A stretch of 64,000 nt of DNA from contig OY756961.1 in assembly GCA_963580455.1 (NCBI GenBank), forward strand, positions 8,847,001 through 8,911,000. Direction: 5' to 3'. Position numbers and translations under genes: made by a program. This DNA is from Euonymus europaeus. Its lineage: Eukaryota > Streptophyta > Magnoliopsida > Celastrales > Celastraceae. Below, piece after piece: positions 24,116 to 33,837 of this stretch. The notes beneath the pieces are model-generated. The model was given only the letters and a program-made list of their open reading frames with translations. It did no database searches and was not told the origin of the DNA. Numbering within the stretch: the first letter of the stretch is position 1; each line of letters begins with the position of its first letter.

Positions 24116-25273
24116 TGGAATAAAGATGTATTTCTTAAAAATCGAACTGAGAGATCAGAACCTCCACCACATTTTTCTGCTGAAGAAGTGTTGGCTGGAC
24201 TTTGGAATTTTCCAAATATTACTGAGACTAGCAGACATGACCATAATTGGACCAAGAAGATCATCTTTTGGAATTTGCCTTATTGGCAGGAAAATCTAGT
24301 ATGACACAACCTAGATGCCATACATATTGAGAAGAATGTGTTAGATAACATTTGCAATACGATTATGGACATTAAAGGAAAAACAAAGGAGAATGTAAAG
24401 GCTAGAATAGATCTTCCTTATTATTGTAAAAGCATAGCTTTGGAGTTGGTGGCAAATGGTGGAGGGAAATTCTTCATTCCTAAGGCAAAATTTTGCCTTA
24501 CCATGGAGAAAAAAGGGGCAGTGTTTCATTAGGTCTCCAAGTTGAGGTTGCCAGACAGTTATGCTTCCAACCTAGACAGGTGTGTAGATATGAGGGAAGA
24601 AAAACTATTTGGGATGAAAAGTCATGACTGTCATGTTTTCATGGAGCGGCTAATTCTTATTGCATTCCAGGCATTGTCTAACCCCATTTGGACAGTGGAA
24701 TAAAGATGTATTTCTTAAAAATTGAACTGAGAGATTAGAACCTCCACCACATTTGTCTGCTGAAGAAGTGTTGGTTGGACTTTGGAATTTTCCAAATATT
24801 ACTGAGACTAGCAGACATGACCATAATTGGACCAAGAAGATCATCTTTTGGAATTTGCCTTATTGGCAGGAAAATCTAGTATGACACAACCTAGATGTCA
24901 ACATATTGAGAAGAATGTGTTTGATAACATTTGCAATACGATTATGGACATTAAAGGAAAAACAAAGGAGAATGTAAAGGCTAGACTAGATCTTCCTTAT
25001 TATTGTAAAAGCAGAGCTTTGGAGTTGGTGGGAAATGGTGGAGGGAAATTCTTCATTCCTAAGGCAAAATTTTTCCTTACCATGGAGAAAAAAGGGCAGT
25101 ATTTCATTAGGTCTCCAAGTTGAGGTTGCCAGACAGTTATGCTTCCAACCTAAACAGGTGTGTAGATATGAGGGAAGAAAAACTATTTGGGATGAAAAGT
25201 CATGACTGTCATGTTTTCATGGAGTGGCTAATTCTTATTGCATTCCAGGCATTGTCTAACCCCATTTGGACAG
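24116..25273 (+). repeat. 580-bp tandem duplication within tnp2
   Basis: Copy 1 (24116-24695) and copy 2 (24696-25273) both begin TGGAATAAAGATGTATTTCT and end CCCCATTTGGACAG. They differ at a small number of positions, several of them C/T changes, plus two single-base deletions in copy 2. Both carry the same TGA (24302-24304 and 24882-24884) where the family has Arg, so that nonsense codon predates the duplication. Confidence 0.95.
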
Positions 25274-25735
25274 TACTTACTGCGTTGAGTCAGTTTTGTA
25301 GAAATAAATGTTCAACTACTATGCGGGAGGATCAGTTGAGCATCATGGGACGAACATTCCTATGATCCTTTGAAAATTGGAGAATATATTTCACCCATAT
25401 TTTTTTTGACTCTATGGAACTTCTCCTAGTACATCTACCATTCGAAGCAAGGATGGACGGGCTTGTGCAATACCGATGGATGTATCCTTTTGAAAGATAT
25501 TTTTCATATCTATTATATGTCAAAAGATATTTTTCATATTTATTATATGTCGTTAGTTATATTAATGTATATAATGTGGCAATTGTTTTACTAATACATT
25601 TGATTAATCTTTATAATAGATTCATACACTTTTTGAAGAAAAATGTTAAAAATACAGCTCGAGTGGAATGATCTATTTGTAAAGCATATATGGTCGAAGA
25701 GACGTCAACGGCAAATGGCAATAACATCTGAGTTA

Positions 25736-25979
25736 TTGATTTCATGTTGATTGGTGCTTGGTTGACTGTTGTCGGTATTTGAATGATTCAAAAACTACTG
25801 GAGTGTACTCACTGTTGTCTATATAAGCCTTAATCTTGAACATGGGGCAGAGATTAAAGCATGTTACCTTCTTATAGTTGTAATTGATTTCATGTTGATT
25901 GGTGCTTGGTTGACTGTTGCTGGTATTCGAATGATTCAAAATTTGCTGGTGTGTACTCAGTGTTGTCTATATAAGCCTT
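25736..25979. repeat. 96-bp direct repeat at the copia fragment's left edge
   Basis: Sequence starting ATTGATTTCATGTTGATTGG occurs at 25736-25831 and 25884-25979 with about 8 differences, both ending CTATATAAGCCT. The second copy runs into the copia integrase. The 52-bp spacer has no obvious identity. This may be filler created when the truncated copia was inserted. Confidence 0.8.
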
Positions 25980-27853
25980 TTGGCTCCTCTACTTTATCAT
26001 CTACAGCACCGCTTCAAATTTTATTTGCGGATGTTTGGGGACCTTGTTCTACTACATCTCTCATTGGTAAAAAATATGATTTATTGTTTGTTGATCATTT
26101 CACACATTACTCTTGTCCAAAAATTTGATACTTATCTGTCTTTCTCCAATTTAAGCTATTAGTTGAAAACCATTTTAATTTCAAAATCAAACTTCTTTAC
26201 ACCGACAATGGTGGTGAATTTATAAAACTCAAACCTACTCTAGTTTAGTTTGGCATTTCTTGGATGCAAGCTCCCCCATGTAGTCCCCAACATGTTGGTA
26301 TTGTTGAGCGCAAAAACCGTCATCACGTTGAAACCTGGAAAGATCTCTTATCTTATCCTAAACTTCCTTTTGAATTTTGGACTCTCGCTTTTGAAACTGC
26401 CAACTATTTGTTTAACAGATTACCAATATCTCCTCTCAAGCCTAAATCCCCATATGAGTTACTTTTCCATCAACTTCCTAATTATTCCAAACTCCGCATT
26501 TGTGGTTGTTTATATTATCATTGGTTACGTCCTTATACCACTAGTAAACTCCAACCTAGGTCTACTGCTTGTATTTTTGTTGGTTATTCTAATGCTCAAA
26601 GTTCATTTTAATGTTATGATCCAATGACTAAGAAAATCCTTTTATCTCGTCATGTTATTTTCAGAGAACACATTTTTCCAGGTATCTCCACCTTTGTTTC
26701 CTCATCTCCTCCTCAGCCTGAAGTTGTTTTCTTGGGTTCAGTACTTGATCCTAATGTTCTTCCTCCTTCGCCAACTATTGCCGCAACTCCCTTCATGGAT
26801 TCTTCTTCTTCCTCCTCAGGTCTTAGTTCTCCATTTCTCTCTACTGTGCCTTCTCAACTTCCTTCCCCTTCTCCTTCTTCTTCCCAACTTGATTCTCTTC
26901 TTGTCCCTCATGCCTTTGCATCTCCACCTATTAGGACTTATTCCATGACTACTGGGTCCATGCACAATATTTATATACCAAAACTCTCAATCGTTCTACT
27001 CTCCATCCTGCTATAAATTCTCCTGAAGCCCAAACCATTTATAAAGCTTTAAACATTGCTCCCTGGACTGCAGCTATGCAAGCTTAAATAGATACCTTAC
27101 ACAAACATCAAACTTGGTCACTTATTCCACCCGATCCCTCTCATCGTCTCATAGGATCCAAGTGGGTCTTTGGGCACAAAAGAAATCCTAATGGCAGTAT
27201 TCAGCGCTATAAAGCCCGCCTTGTTGCTCAAGGCTTTCTTCCACGGCCTAGTATTGACTATTCTCAAACTTTCAGCCCTATCGTGAAACCTGACACCATT
27301 TGCCTTATTTTATCTCTTGCTGTTCTACACAATTGGCCTCTTAAAAAATTAGATATTAATAATGCTTTTTAAAATAGAACTCTTACTGAAACTGTTATTA
27401 TGAAGCAGCCTCTAGATTTTATTGATGCTTTTTTTCCTAAACATCATTGTTTATTTCATAAGTCTATCTATGGTCTTAAACAGGCCCCCGTACTTGGTTT
27501 TTTTTCTTCAATATGCATTACGTGCCTTTGGCTTTTGTTACTTCTAAGGACAATTGTTCCTTATTTATTTATCACTCTAATGCAGTTGTTCTCTATATTT
27601 TAGTCTACGTTGATGATCTTATTGTCACAGGTTTCGATTTAGCATTGATTCATAAGGTTACAACTGCTCTATCTCACAACGAGTTAGGGGATCTTTCTTA
27701 TTTTCTTGGCATAGAAGTTGTTCGAACCACTGCTATTCTCTTTTTATGTCAACAGAAGTATATTCGTGATCTCCTCTTAAAGGCTGCCATGGTTGAAGCC
27801 AAACCAGTTGATACTCCTCTGCCCACCAGTTTTCACTTATCTCAACATGAGCA
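25736..27853 (+). pseudogene. Ty1/copia integrase-RT fragment
   Basis: Plus-strand copia pol lacking gag, protease and LTRs. About 25980-26130 has PLQILFADVWGPC and GKKYDLLFVDHF (integrase). LYTDNGGEF at about 26200 supplies the middle Asp, followed by PCSPQHVGIVERKNRHHVET with its catalytic Glu. 26350-26640 has FWTLAFETANYLFNRLPIS and CIFVGYSN. A Ser/Pro-rich linker occupies 26690-26930. RT blocks follow: GSKWVFGHKRNPNGS, KARLVAQGF, YSQTFSPIVK, KSIYGLKQAP, ILVYVDDLIVTG and DLSYFLGIEV, ending FHLSQHE near 27850. RNase H is absent. Numerous stops. The Ser/Pro linker and YSMTTGSMHNIY resemble the Ale/Retrofit lineage. It lies exactly between tnp2 and tnp1 sequences. Confidence 0.85.
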
Positions 27854-28199
27854 GAGAAATTATTATTTTGAAGAGTTCAAGGTAATTATAAAGTATTGTT
27901 TAATGGGAAAATTATATAAAAGGACATAATCATGTTTAATTTTAGAAAGAGGTCCAATTCATTTAAAAAATTAGAAATAAGGACAAAATAATTAAACTAC
28001 CCAAACTATTCCTCTCATCCATTACATGTGGTCTTCATCTTCGACAATAAAACCTCCTCTTTCCAACATCTGATCGAAGAGAGACCACTTCTGTTGAAAT
28101 TGTATTGTCGAGAGGAGTCCAACGACGGTGGTCTCTCCTCAATCCGCCGCTGAAAAAGGCCGGATCGAGGCAAAACGTTCGAAACACATTTTGCTCAAT

Positions 28200-28315
28200 C
28201 TGGATGTTTCTGACATTGGATTGAAGCGATACTGGTGGCGTTGGATTCGTATCGGCCAAACGATTCCAACGTCACCAGTCTTACCTCGATCCAACGTCGG
28301 AAACAGCTGCAGTAA
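28200..28315. repeat. Hairpin module 1 of 4
   Basis: Arms CTGGTGGCGTTGGATTCG and its near-complement CGATTCCAACGTCACCAG face each other across about 11 nt. Outer arms CATTGGATTGAAGCGA and TCGATCCAACGTC extend pairing to about 40 bp each side. Confidence 0.85.
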
Positions 28316-28476
28316 TGAAAAGAAGTTTTAGGGTGTCGTCGGAGCTTCGCAGTGTCTTTCCGGCTACTATGGACCTCTGTTCTGGCTGTCATAGGTCGGA
28401 CTTTACTCCTCTCATAGTTTCACTTCTTTTGAGACCAACGACGATCATTTTGGTGGTTGGACAAAAAAGTTAAGCT

Positions 28477-29520
28477 AAAAAATATGAAATCATAGTTTTA
28501 AAACTCTTTTTCTTTGTATAACCTATATTTCTCTGTAGATCCTTTATTTATCTTTAGAATCACTCTTTCTCTGTAAACTATATTTTACTCTATACAATAT
28601 ACCCAAAACTCGTATTCAATACTAAAACCCTATGTCCCAAAGTTCAGACATAAAAGTCAGGCCAAAAAATATGAAATCATAGTTTTCGTTCTACTGCTAG
28701 TGCATAACTTTTTTTCTCTTTATAACCTATATTTCTCTATAGAATCTTTATTTCTCTGTAGAACTCTTTTTCTTTATAGAACATATATTGCTTTGTAGAA
28801 TCTTTATTTATCTTTAAAATCACTTTTTCTCTATACGATAGACTCAAAGCTCGGATTTAATACTAAAACCATATGTCCCATGGTTCAGACATAAAAGTCA
28901 GGCTAAAAAATATGAAATCACAATTTTCTTTCTACTGCTAGTGGTTAACTCCTTTTCTCTTTATAAACTTATATTTCTTTGTAGAACATTTATTTCTCTG
29001 TAGAACTCTTTTTCTCTGTAGAACCTATATTTCTTTGTAGAACCTTTATTTATCTTTAGAATCACTTTCTCTTCGTAAAATATCTTTTTTCTCTATAACT
29101 TATATTTCTCTGTAGAACATTTATTTCTCTGTAGAACTATTTTTCTCTGTAGAACCTATATTTCTTTGTAGAACCTTTATTTATCTTTAGAATCACTTTC
29201 TCTTCGTAAAATATCTTTTTTCTCTATACAATAGACCCAAAGCTCGGATTCAATAATAAAATTCTATGTCCCAAGTGATGAACCCAAGGTTCCGACATAA
29301 AAGTCAGGCAAAAAAATATGAAATCACATTTTTCATTCTACTGTTAGTGCATAACTCTTGTTCTCTTTATAACCTATATTTCTCTGTAGAACATTGATTT
29401 CTTTGTACAATTCTTTTTTCTATGTAATTTTTTTCTCTATTCGACAAACCCAAAGCACAGATTCACTACTAAACCTTTATGTCCCAAGTGATAAAACTCA
29501 AGGCTCGGATTCGTTAAACC
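28477..29520. repeat. Tandem repeats with TCTCTGTAGAAC sub-repeats
   Basis: A unit containing AAAAAATATGAAATCA, TTCTACTGCTAGTG, TCTCTGTAGAACC and CCCAAAGCTCGGATTCA recurs from about 28477, 28664, 28904 and 29310. A nested duplication of about 131 bp begins at 29041 and 29172. Within each unit the phrase tttctctgtagaacctatat is itself reiterated with small changes. Confidence 0.85.
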
Positions 29521-29899
29521 CTAATGGACTCAAGGAACGGATTCACTACTAAAATATTAAATGTCACAAGTGCTAAACCCTAGGGTCCTAACTACTAAAC
29601 CCTAACGGGCTCCGATACCCTAAACACCGGGGTTCAAACTTCCATAATTGGTTAGAACTTTTTTTCCTGTAGAACTATTTTTTCTCTATTCGACAAATCA
29701 AAACTCAGATTCGCTATCAAAAACCTATGTCCCAAGTGATGAACTAGAAAGTTCAGATTCACTAAATCCAACAAATTCTTACCATTGGAAGCACTTGAAG
29801 CAAGACCTACATAATGTGCTAATAATATCATCATAAAATGTACAGTGTTATTTTTCTCTGTAGAACCTTCGAAAATATTTTTTGACCAGATAATCACTT

Positions 29900-29990
29900 T
29901 CTGATGATGGATTGAGGCGAGACCAGTGACGTTGGAATTGTTTGACCAAGAGAATTCAAAGCCACTGGTCCCGTCTCGATCCATTGAGGT
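29900..29990. repeat. Hairpin module 2 of 4
   Basis: GAGGCGAGACCAGTGACGTT and GGAATTG face AATTC, AAAGCCACTGGTCCCGTCTC and GATCC across about 10 nt; same arm order as module 1. Confidence 0.8.
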
Positions 29991-30034
29991 AAAACACGTT
30001 CTGATTGGTGCCGACTATTTTGCCTTGATTTGGA

Positions 30035-30140
30035 AGTTTCCAATGTCAGATCTTGACAAGTCTAGTGGCGTTGGATTTGTCTCGGCCTAACGATTCCAAG
30101 GCCACTAATCTCACCTCGATCTAACACGAGAAACGATCAA
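30035..30140. repeat. Hairpin module 3 of 4
   Basis: AGTCTAGTGGCGTTGGATTT and a loop containing TCTCGGCC face CGATTCCAAGGCCACTAATC; same layout as modules 1, 2 and 4. Confidence 0.8.
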
Positions 30141-30184
30141 ATTGAGGCCAAATGTGTTATGAACGTTTTGCCTCGAATCGACAG

Positions 30185-30290
30185 TTTTCGATGTCTAATC
30201 TTGGCAAGACCAATGGAGTTGGATTCGTCTCGACCTCACGATTCCAACGCCACTGGCCTCTTCTCAATCCAAAGTCGGAAGCATCCGCAG
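30185..30290. repeat. Hairpin module 4 of 4
   Basis: AAGACCAATGGAGTTGGATT and a loop containing TCTCGACC face CGATTCCAACGCCACTGGCC. It is followed by GCAGCGAGAAAAATAAGTTT, which resembles the sequence after module 1, so the modules share more than the hairpin. Confidence 0.8.
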
Positions 30291-32014
30291 CGAGAAAAAT
30301 AAGTTTTCAATCATATTTAATTGAAATAACAATGACAAATTTGCAATTTCAAGTTTTCTCCTTAATTCAATAAATTTAAAAAACAGCTGGACCTTAACTA
30401 ACAAAAAAAATTCAGCCGTTTTTTTACTCTTAAAAGTTAGTAAATTTGGACCTAAGCCTAATTTCCCCTTGTTTAATTTGTTTAATTTTTTCAATCCTTA
30501 GTACATGTTAATTATCTTTATTTCAATTTTTTAATTTGCAAAAGAAGTATAAATGGGACCCATCATACGACGTAGAAGTGAAGAAACTTTGGGAAACCAA
30601 GACTAAAATATCTTTTCAGTGTGCGATGCATGGGATTCGGATAGACAAAGGAATATGGGTCCCCGAGAATGTGATAGCGGAGCTTGAAAGCAAGTGGGTA
30701 AACCCAAGTTACATGATAAGAAAGGAGTAGGGAAAGAAGAATCGAGCATCTAACACCGGCTAGTCCGTCCGCACTGGTGGAACCATTTCTATCACGCAGC
30801 AACGTTTGCAAATGATAGATGTTAAAATTATTTAAATTATTTATATATTTTTCAATATTATTAAAATCATCTTCAAATTTAAATTGCAGAAGAGGCAATT
30901 GGGTTGTGATCCCACTTTTCAAGAATTGTTTGATCATACCTATCTAAAAAAGGGTATAAGAGAGTATGTCGATGCGCACTCAATGAGTGTAAATGTAAGG
31001 GTCATGTTTTATTATTTTTTAATAATAATATAATATTAATATGATAATATTTGAAGCTATATATTATTTAAAAATTTTAATATAGGATGTCATCACTCGG
31101 TTGAAGGAAATGACATTCTCCTATGGATCGATTTTACATTGGATGCTGGAGAGTCGTTAGATGATAATGTCTTATACCTTGAGGCGGTTGGCGAGATTAG
31201 TGCCAAAGGTCATGTCTACGGTATTGGATCATAGGCATGTCTTTTGCGTTGCACTTTTGCCACTAGCAAACCATCTGTTCCACAGACTGATCCGGATGTT
31301 GAGCATAAGATCCAGTCATCCAAAGGGCAATTGCTGTAGTGATGGCTTATGTCGATTTACAGCATCGATAGTCTTAGGAGACTATAGCTTATGACAGAAG
31401 TTAGTGCCAATTTGGGACGGAAATTAGCAACGGATATTTCCGTCGCTAATTATATAATTGTTTTTGAGAATTATTATATAATTACTTTTATAATTATGAT
31501 TCTACGACAGACCCATCCGTCACAAATTAAAAATTATTAAAATATTTGTATGAATATTTTAAAAAAATATTAAAATTTTAATACCAATTTATTAATATTA
31601 ATTTAACGACTTTTTATTTTGAATATAATAAGAAACAAAATAATTAAATAATTATCATTGAATTAAAATGTAAAAAATTTCTCCCATAAAATATAAAAAT
31701 ATATCAAATCCATAATTAGTTTTATTATTATACAAACGCCAACCCGTGCATATAAAATCATCCCCGCTAGAGATGTCGGCATCCTCTTCAGCATCTTGTC
31801 CCTCGGACTAGAACTGTCGTTAATGTCGTAAATCCTAGAGCTCCTTCTCTAATCTAGCTAGTCTCTTGAGACTGCATTAGTGACGGAATATTCCGGTACT
31901 AATTTTTCCGTTGCAAATGTCCTTCGCAAAATTTTGTGATAGCTACTTTTGAGACCCTAAATAATTTATTGGCGGAAAATTCGTGTTTCCCTAAAATTGA
32001 TTTTTCTTGTGGTG

Positions 32015-32238
32015 CGTCTCGTTTTGATTATAGATTTGGGCGTCACTCCTTGATTCCAAAACAAAGCAACCTCCAATGTCCCATGGAATCCACCTAGATA
32101 ATATGTTCTTCACCAATTTTATCTCTCAAATTGTATAAACTTCCAATTCTTTCAGGAATCTCCCCGACGATCAAATTATTTGAAAGATCGATGGACTCAA
32201 TGCCCCTCACATATGACAAAGTAGAGTATATCTGCCCA
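32015..32238 (-). pseudogene. LRR receptor-like gene fragment (duplicate copy)
   Basis: The minus strand encodes GQIYSTLSYVRGIESIDLSN, then GEIPERIGSLYNLRD, followed by a stop. This is the C-terminal leucine-rich-repeat region typical of plant receptor-like proteins and kinases (..SIDLS.N.L.GEIP..IG.L..L). It was copied here with the CACTA right end by the tandem duplication; the version at 33529-33830 is longer. Confidence 0.75.
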
Positions 32239-32246
32239 AGTTATGT

Positions 32247-32950
32247 GAAAGCAAGTGGGTAAACCCAAGTTATGTGATAAGAAGGGAGTAGGGAAAGAAG
32301 AATTGAGCATCTAAGACTGGTGGGTCCGTCCACTCTGGTGGATCCATTTCTGTCACGCAGCAATGTTTGCAATTGGTAAATTTTTAAAATTATTTAAATT
32401 ATTTATATATTTTTCAATATTATTAAAATCTTTTTCAAATTTAAATTGCAGAAGAGGCAATTGGGTCGTAATCCCACTTTTCAAGAATTGTTTGATCGTA
32501 CCTATCTAAAAAAAGGTATGAGAGAGTATGTCGATGCACGCTCAATGAGAGTAAATGTAAGGGTCATGTTTTATTATTTTTAATATTAATATGATAATAT
32601 TTGAAGCTATATATTATTTAAATTTTTTAATATAGGATGCCATCACTTGGTTGAAAGAAATGGCATCCTCCTATGGATCGACTCTACATCGAATGCTAGA
32701 GAGTCGCTAGATGATAATGCCTTATACCTTGAGGCGGTTGGCGAGTTTAGTGTCAAAGGTCATGTCTACGGTATTGGATTATAGGCATGTCTTTTGCATG
32801 GCACTTCTGCCACTGGCAGACCATCTGTTCCACCGATTGATCCGAATGTTGAGCAAAAGATCCAGAGGGCAATTGCTGCGGTGATGGCTTATGTCAATTT
32901 ACAGCATCAGCAGTCTCAGGAGACTATAGCTTATGACGGAAGTTAGTGCC
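32247..32950 (+). pseudogene. CACTA TNP1-type gene, second partial copy
   Basis: Repeat of the 3' tnp1 exons: SKWVNPSYVIRRE, RASKTGGSVHSGGSISVTQQ-like sequence, an intron, KRQLGRNPTFQELFDRTYLK, REYVDARSMRVN, an intron, DAITWLKEMASSYGSTLHRM and LYLEAVGEFSVKGHVYGIGL. It lacks the first exon because the duplication begins within it. Compared with copy 1, the last exon reads on further to LQHQQSQETIAYD. Stops in both copies. Confidence 0.8.
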
Positions 32951-33528
32951 AATTTGGGACTTATATTTTCATCGCTAATTATATCATTAATTATATAATT
33001 ACTTTTATATTTATGATTCTACGATGGACCCATCCATCACAAATTAATAAATTATTAAAATATGTGTACGTATTTTTTAAAAAAATTATTGAAATTTTAA
33101 TACCAATTTATTAATATTAATTTAACGACTTTTTATTTTGAATATATTAGAAACAAAATAATTAAATAATTATCATAGAATTAAAATGTAAATAAAATTT
33201 CCCATCAAACTATAATAATATATCAAATTCATAATTAGTTTTATTATACAAACGCCAACCCGTGCATCTAATCATCCCCGCTAGAGATGTCGGCATCCTC
33301 CTCAGCATCTTGTCCCTCGAACGGGAACTATCGTTCATGCCGTAAATCCTAGAGCTCCTTCTTTAATCTAGCTATAGTCTCTTGAGACTGCATTAGTGAC
33401 CAAATATTCCGTCACTAATTTTTCTGTTGCAATTTTCGTTCGCAAAATTTTGTGATAGCTATTTTTGGGACCCTAAATAATTTATTGACGGAAAATTTGT
33501 GTCTCTAAAATTAATTTTTCTTATGGTG

Positions 33529-33830
33529 CTTCGCGTTTTGATTATATAGATTTGGGCGTCACTCCTTGATTCCAAAACAAAGCAACCTCCAATGTCCCAT
33601 GGAATCCACCTAGATAGTCTGTTCTTCACCAAATTTATCTCTCAAATTGTATAAACTTCCAATTCTTTCAGGAATCTCCCCGTCGGACAAATTATTTGAA
33701 AGATCGATGGACTCAATGCCCCTCATATACCACAAAGTAGAGTATATCTGCCCAGAACTCTGATTATAGGAGAAGTTAACAGCCTCAAGTGTAGAGCATG
33801 ACCTCCCATGGAATCTGCTGCCTACTTAAC
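33529..33830 (-). pseudogene. LRR receptor-like gene fragment
   Basis: Minus-strand frame, from 33820 down: RFHGRSCSTLEAVNFSYNQS, SGQIYSTLWYMRGIESIDLS, then NNLSDGEIPERIGSLYNLRD, ending at an in-frame stop near 33630. Two to three LRR units of the membrane-proximal type found in plant receptor-like proteins (immune or developmental receptors at the cell surface). A CACTA end abuts it on one side (33528) and a foldback element on the other (33838). No signal peptide, transmembrane or kinase part is present, so this is a relic. Confidence 0.75.
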
Positions 33831-33837
33831 TTGATAG

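Larger units (their letters stand above)
22397..25735 (+). pseudogene. CACTA transposase TNP2, split and internally duplicated
   Basis: ATG at 22397 opens MDVPEYRF, then a TGA where Trp is expected, MYNRLGPN.. and the zinc-binding IQCPCIRCKCKKY of the transposase-associated domain, reaching NFDPFEYM at 22763. A solo LTR (22764-23660) interrupts. The gene resumes VVDVAGLSVGD, then SSAQLPLWPSC, MWSINDFPTFGMLFG, WTKKIIFWNLPYW, a TGA (24302-24304, Arg expected), HIEKNVLDNICNTIMDIKGK and FGMKSHDCHVFME. A 580-bp stretch is then repeated. It closes with FFDSMELLLVHLPFEARMDG, QYRWMYPFERY, an intron, FLKKNVKNTARVE and ICKAYMVEETS. Many further stops and shifts make it dead. This type belongs to a different tnp2 subfamily from the one at 6675-9138. 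Confidence 0.85.
27905..30468. mobile_element. Mutator-like element carrying tandem repeats and hairpins
   Basis: A 2564-bp insert begins GGGAAAATTATATAAAAGGAC and ends in the inverted, less conserved form (reverse complement GGGGAAATTAGGCTTAGGTC). It is flanked by a perfect 9-bp direct repeat, TTGTTTAAT, at 27896-27904 and 30469-30477. It has no MURA transposase. The interior holds four imperfect hairpins of about 90-110 bp (28200-28310, 29900-29990, 30035-30140, 30185-30290) around a tandem-repeat block (28477-29520). The target is a tnp1 intron of the large CACTA element. Confidence 0.8.
27854..31390 (+). pseudogene. CACTA TNP1-type (Transposase_24) gene, first copy
   Basis: RNYYFEEFK at 27854-27880 meets a splice donor (GTAATT). 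The intron holds a Mutator-like element (27905-30468) and ends near 30540. The exon continues KKYKWDPSYDVEVKKLWETK to ESKWVNPSYMIRKE, then RASNTG and GTISITQQRLQMI. After an AT-rich intron come KRQLGCDPTFQELFDHTYLK and REYVDAHSMSVN. A third exon at 31087-31340 has VITRLKEM and LYLEAVGEISAKGHVYGIGS. The ordering, including GGTISI..QQ and GR(D)PT..ELF..TY.KKG, matches plant Transposase_24 proteins encoded next to tnp2. Stops at several sites; the second and third exons recur at 32247 onward. Confidence 0.75.
21434..33528 (+). mobile_element. Large nested CACTA/En-Spm transposon
   Basis: The proposed left end CATTACAAGCAAAGTGAATT aligns with the reverse complement of the right end at 33528, CACCATAAGAAAAATTAATT (about 17 of 23 positions), and with the duplicate right end at 32014. 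CTT flanks it at 21431-21433 and 33529-33531, a 3-bp duplication. GTGACGGAAT/TTTCGTCACT-type subterminal repeats lie at 21470-21740 and near 31410, 31890 and 33400. Inside, in the same orientation, are tnp2 (22397-25735) and tnp1 (27854 onward). It has been opened by a solo LTR, a copia fragment and a Mutator-like element. The single-element reading is an inference from order, orientation and ends. Confidence 0.7.
30686..33754 (+). repeat. 1.5-kb tandem duplication across tnp1, CACTA end and LRR relic
   Basis: Copy 1 (30686-32238) and copy 2 (32247-33754) start at GAAAGCAAGTGGGTAAACCC in a tnp1 exon, pass through two introns, the last tnp1 exon, subterminal repeats and the CACTA right end, and finish in LRR-gene sequence at TATATCTGCCCA. 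At the join, CCCAAGTTATGTGA appears on both sides (32236-32249 and about 32264), suggesting microhomology at the break. The copies differ by scattered substitutions and small indels. Confidence 0.95.
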
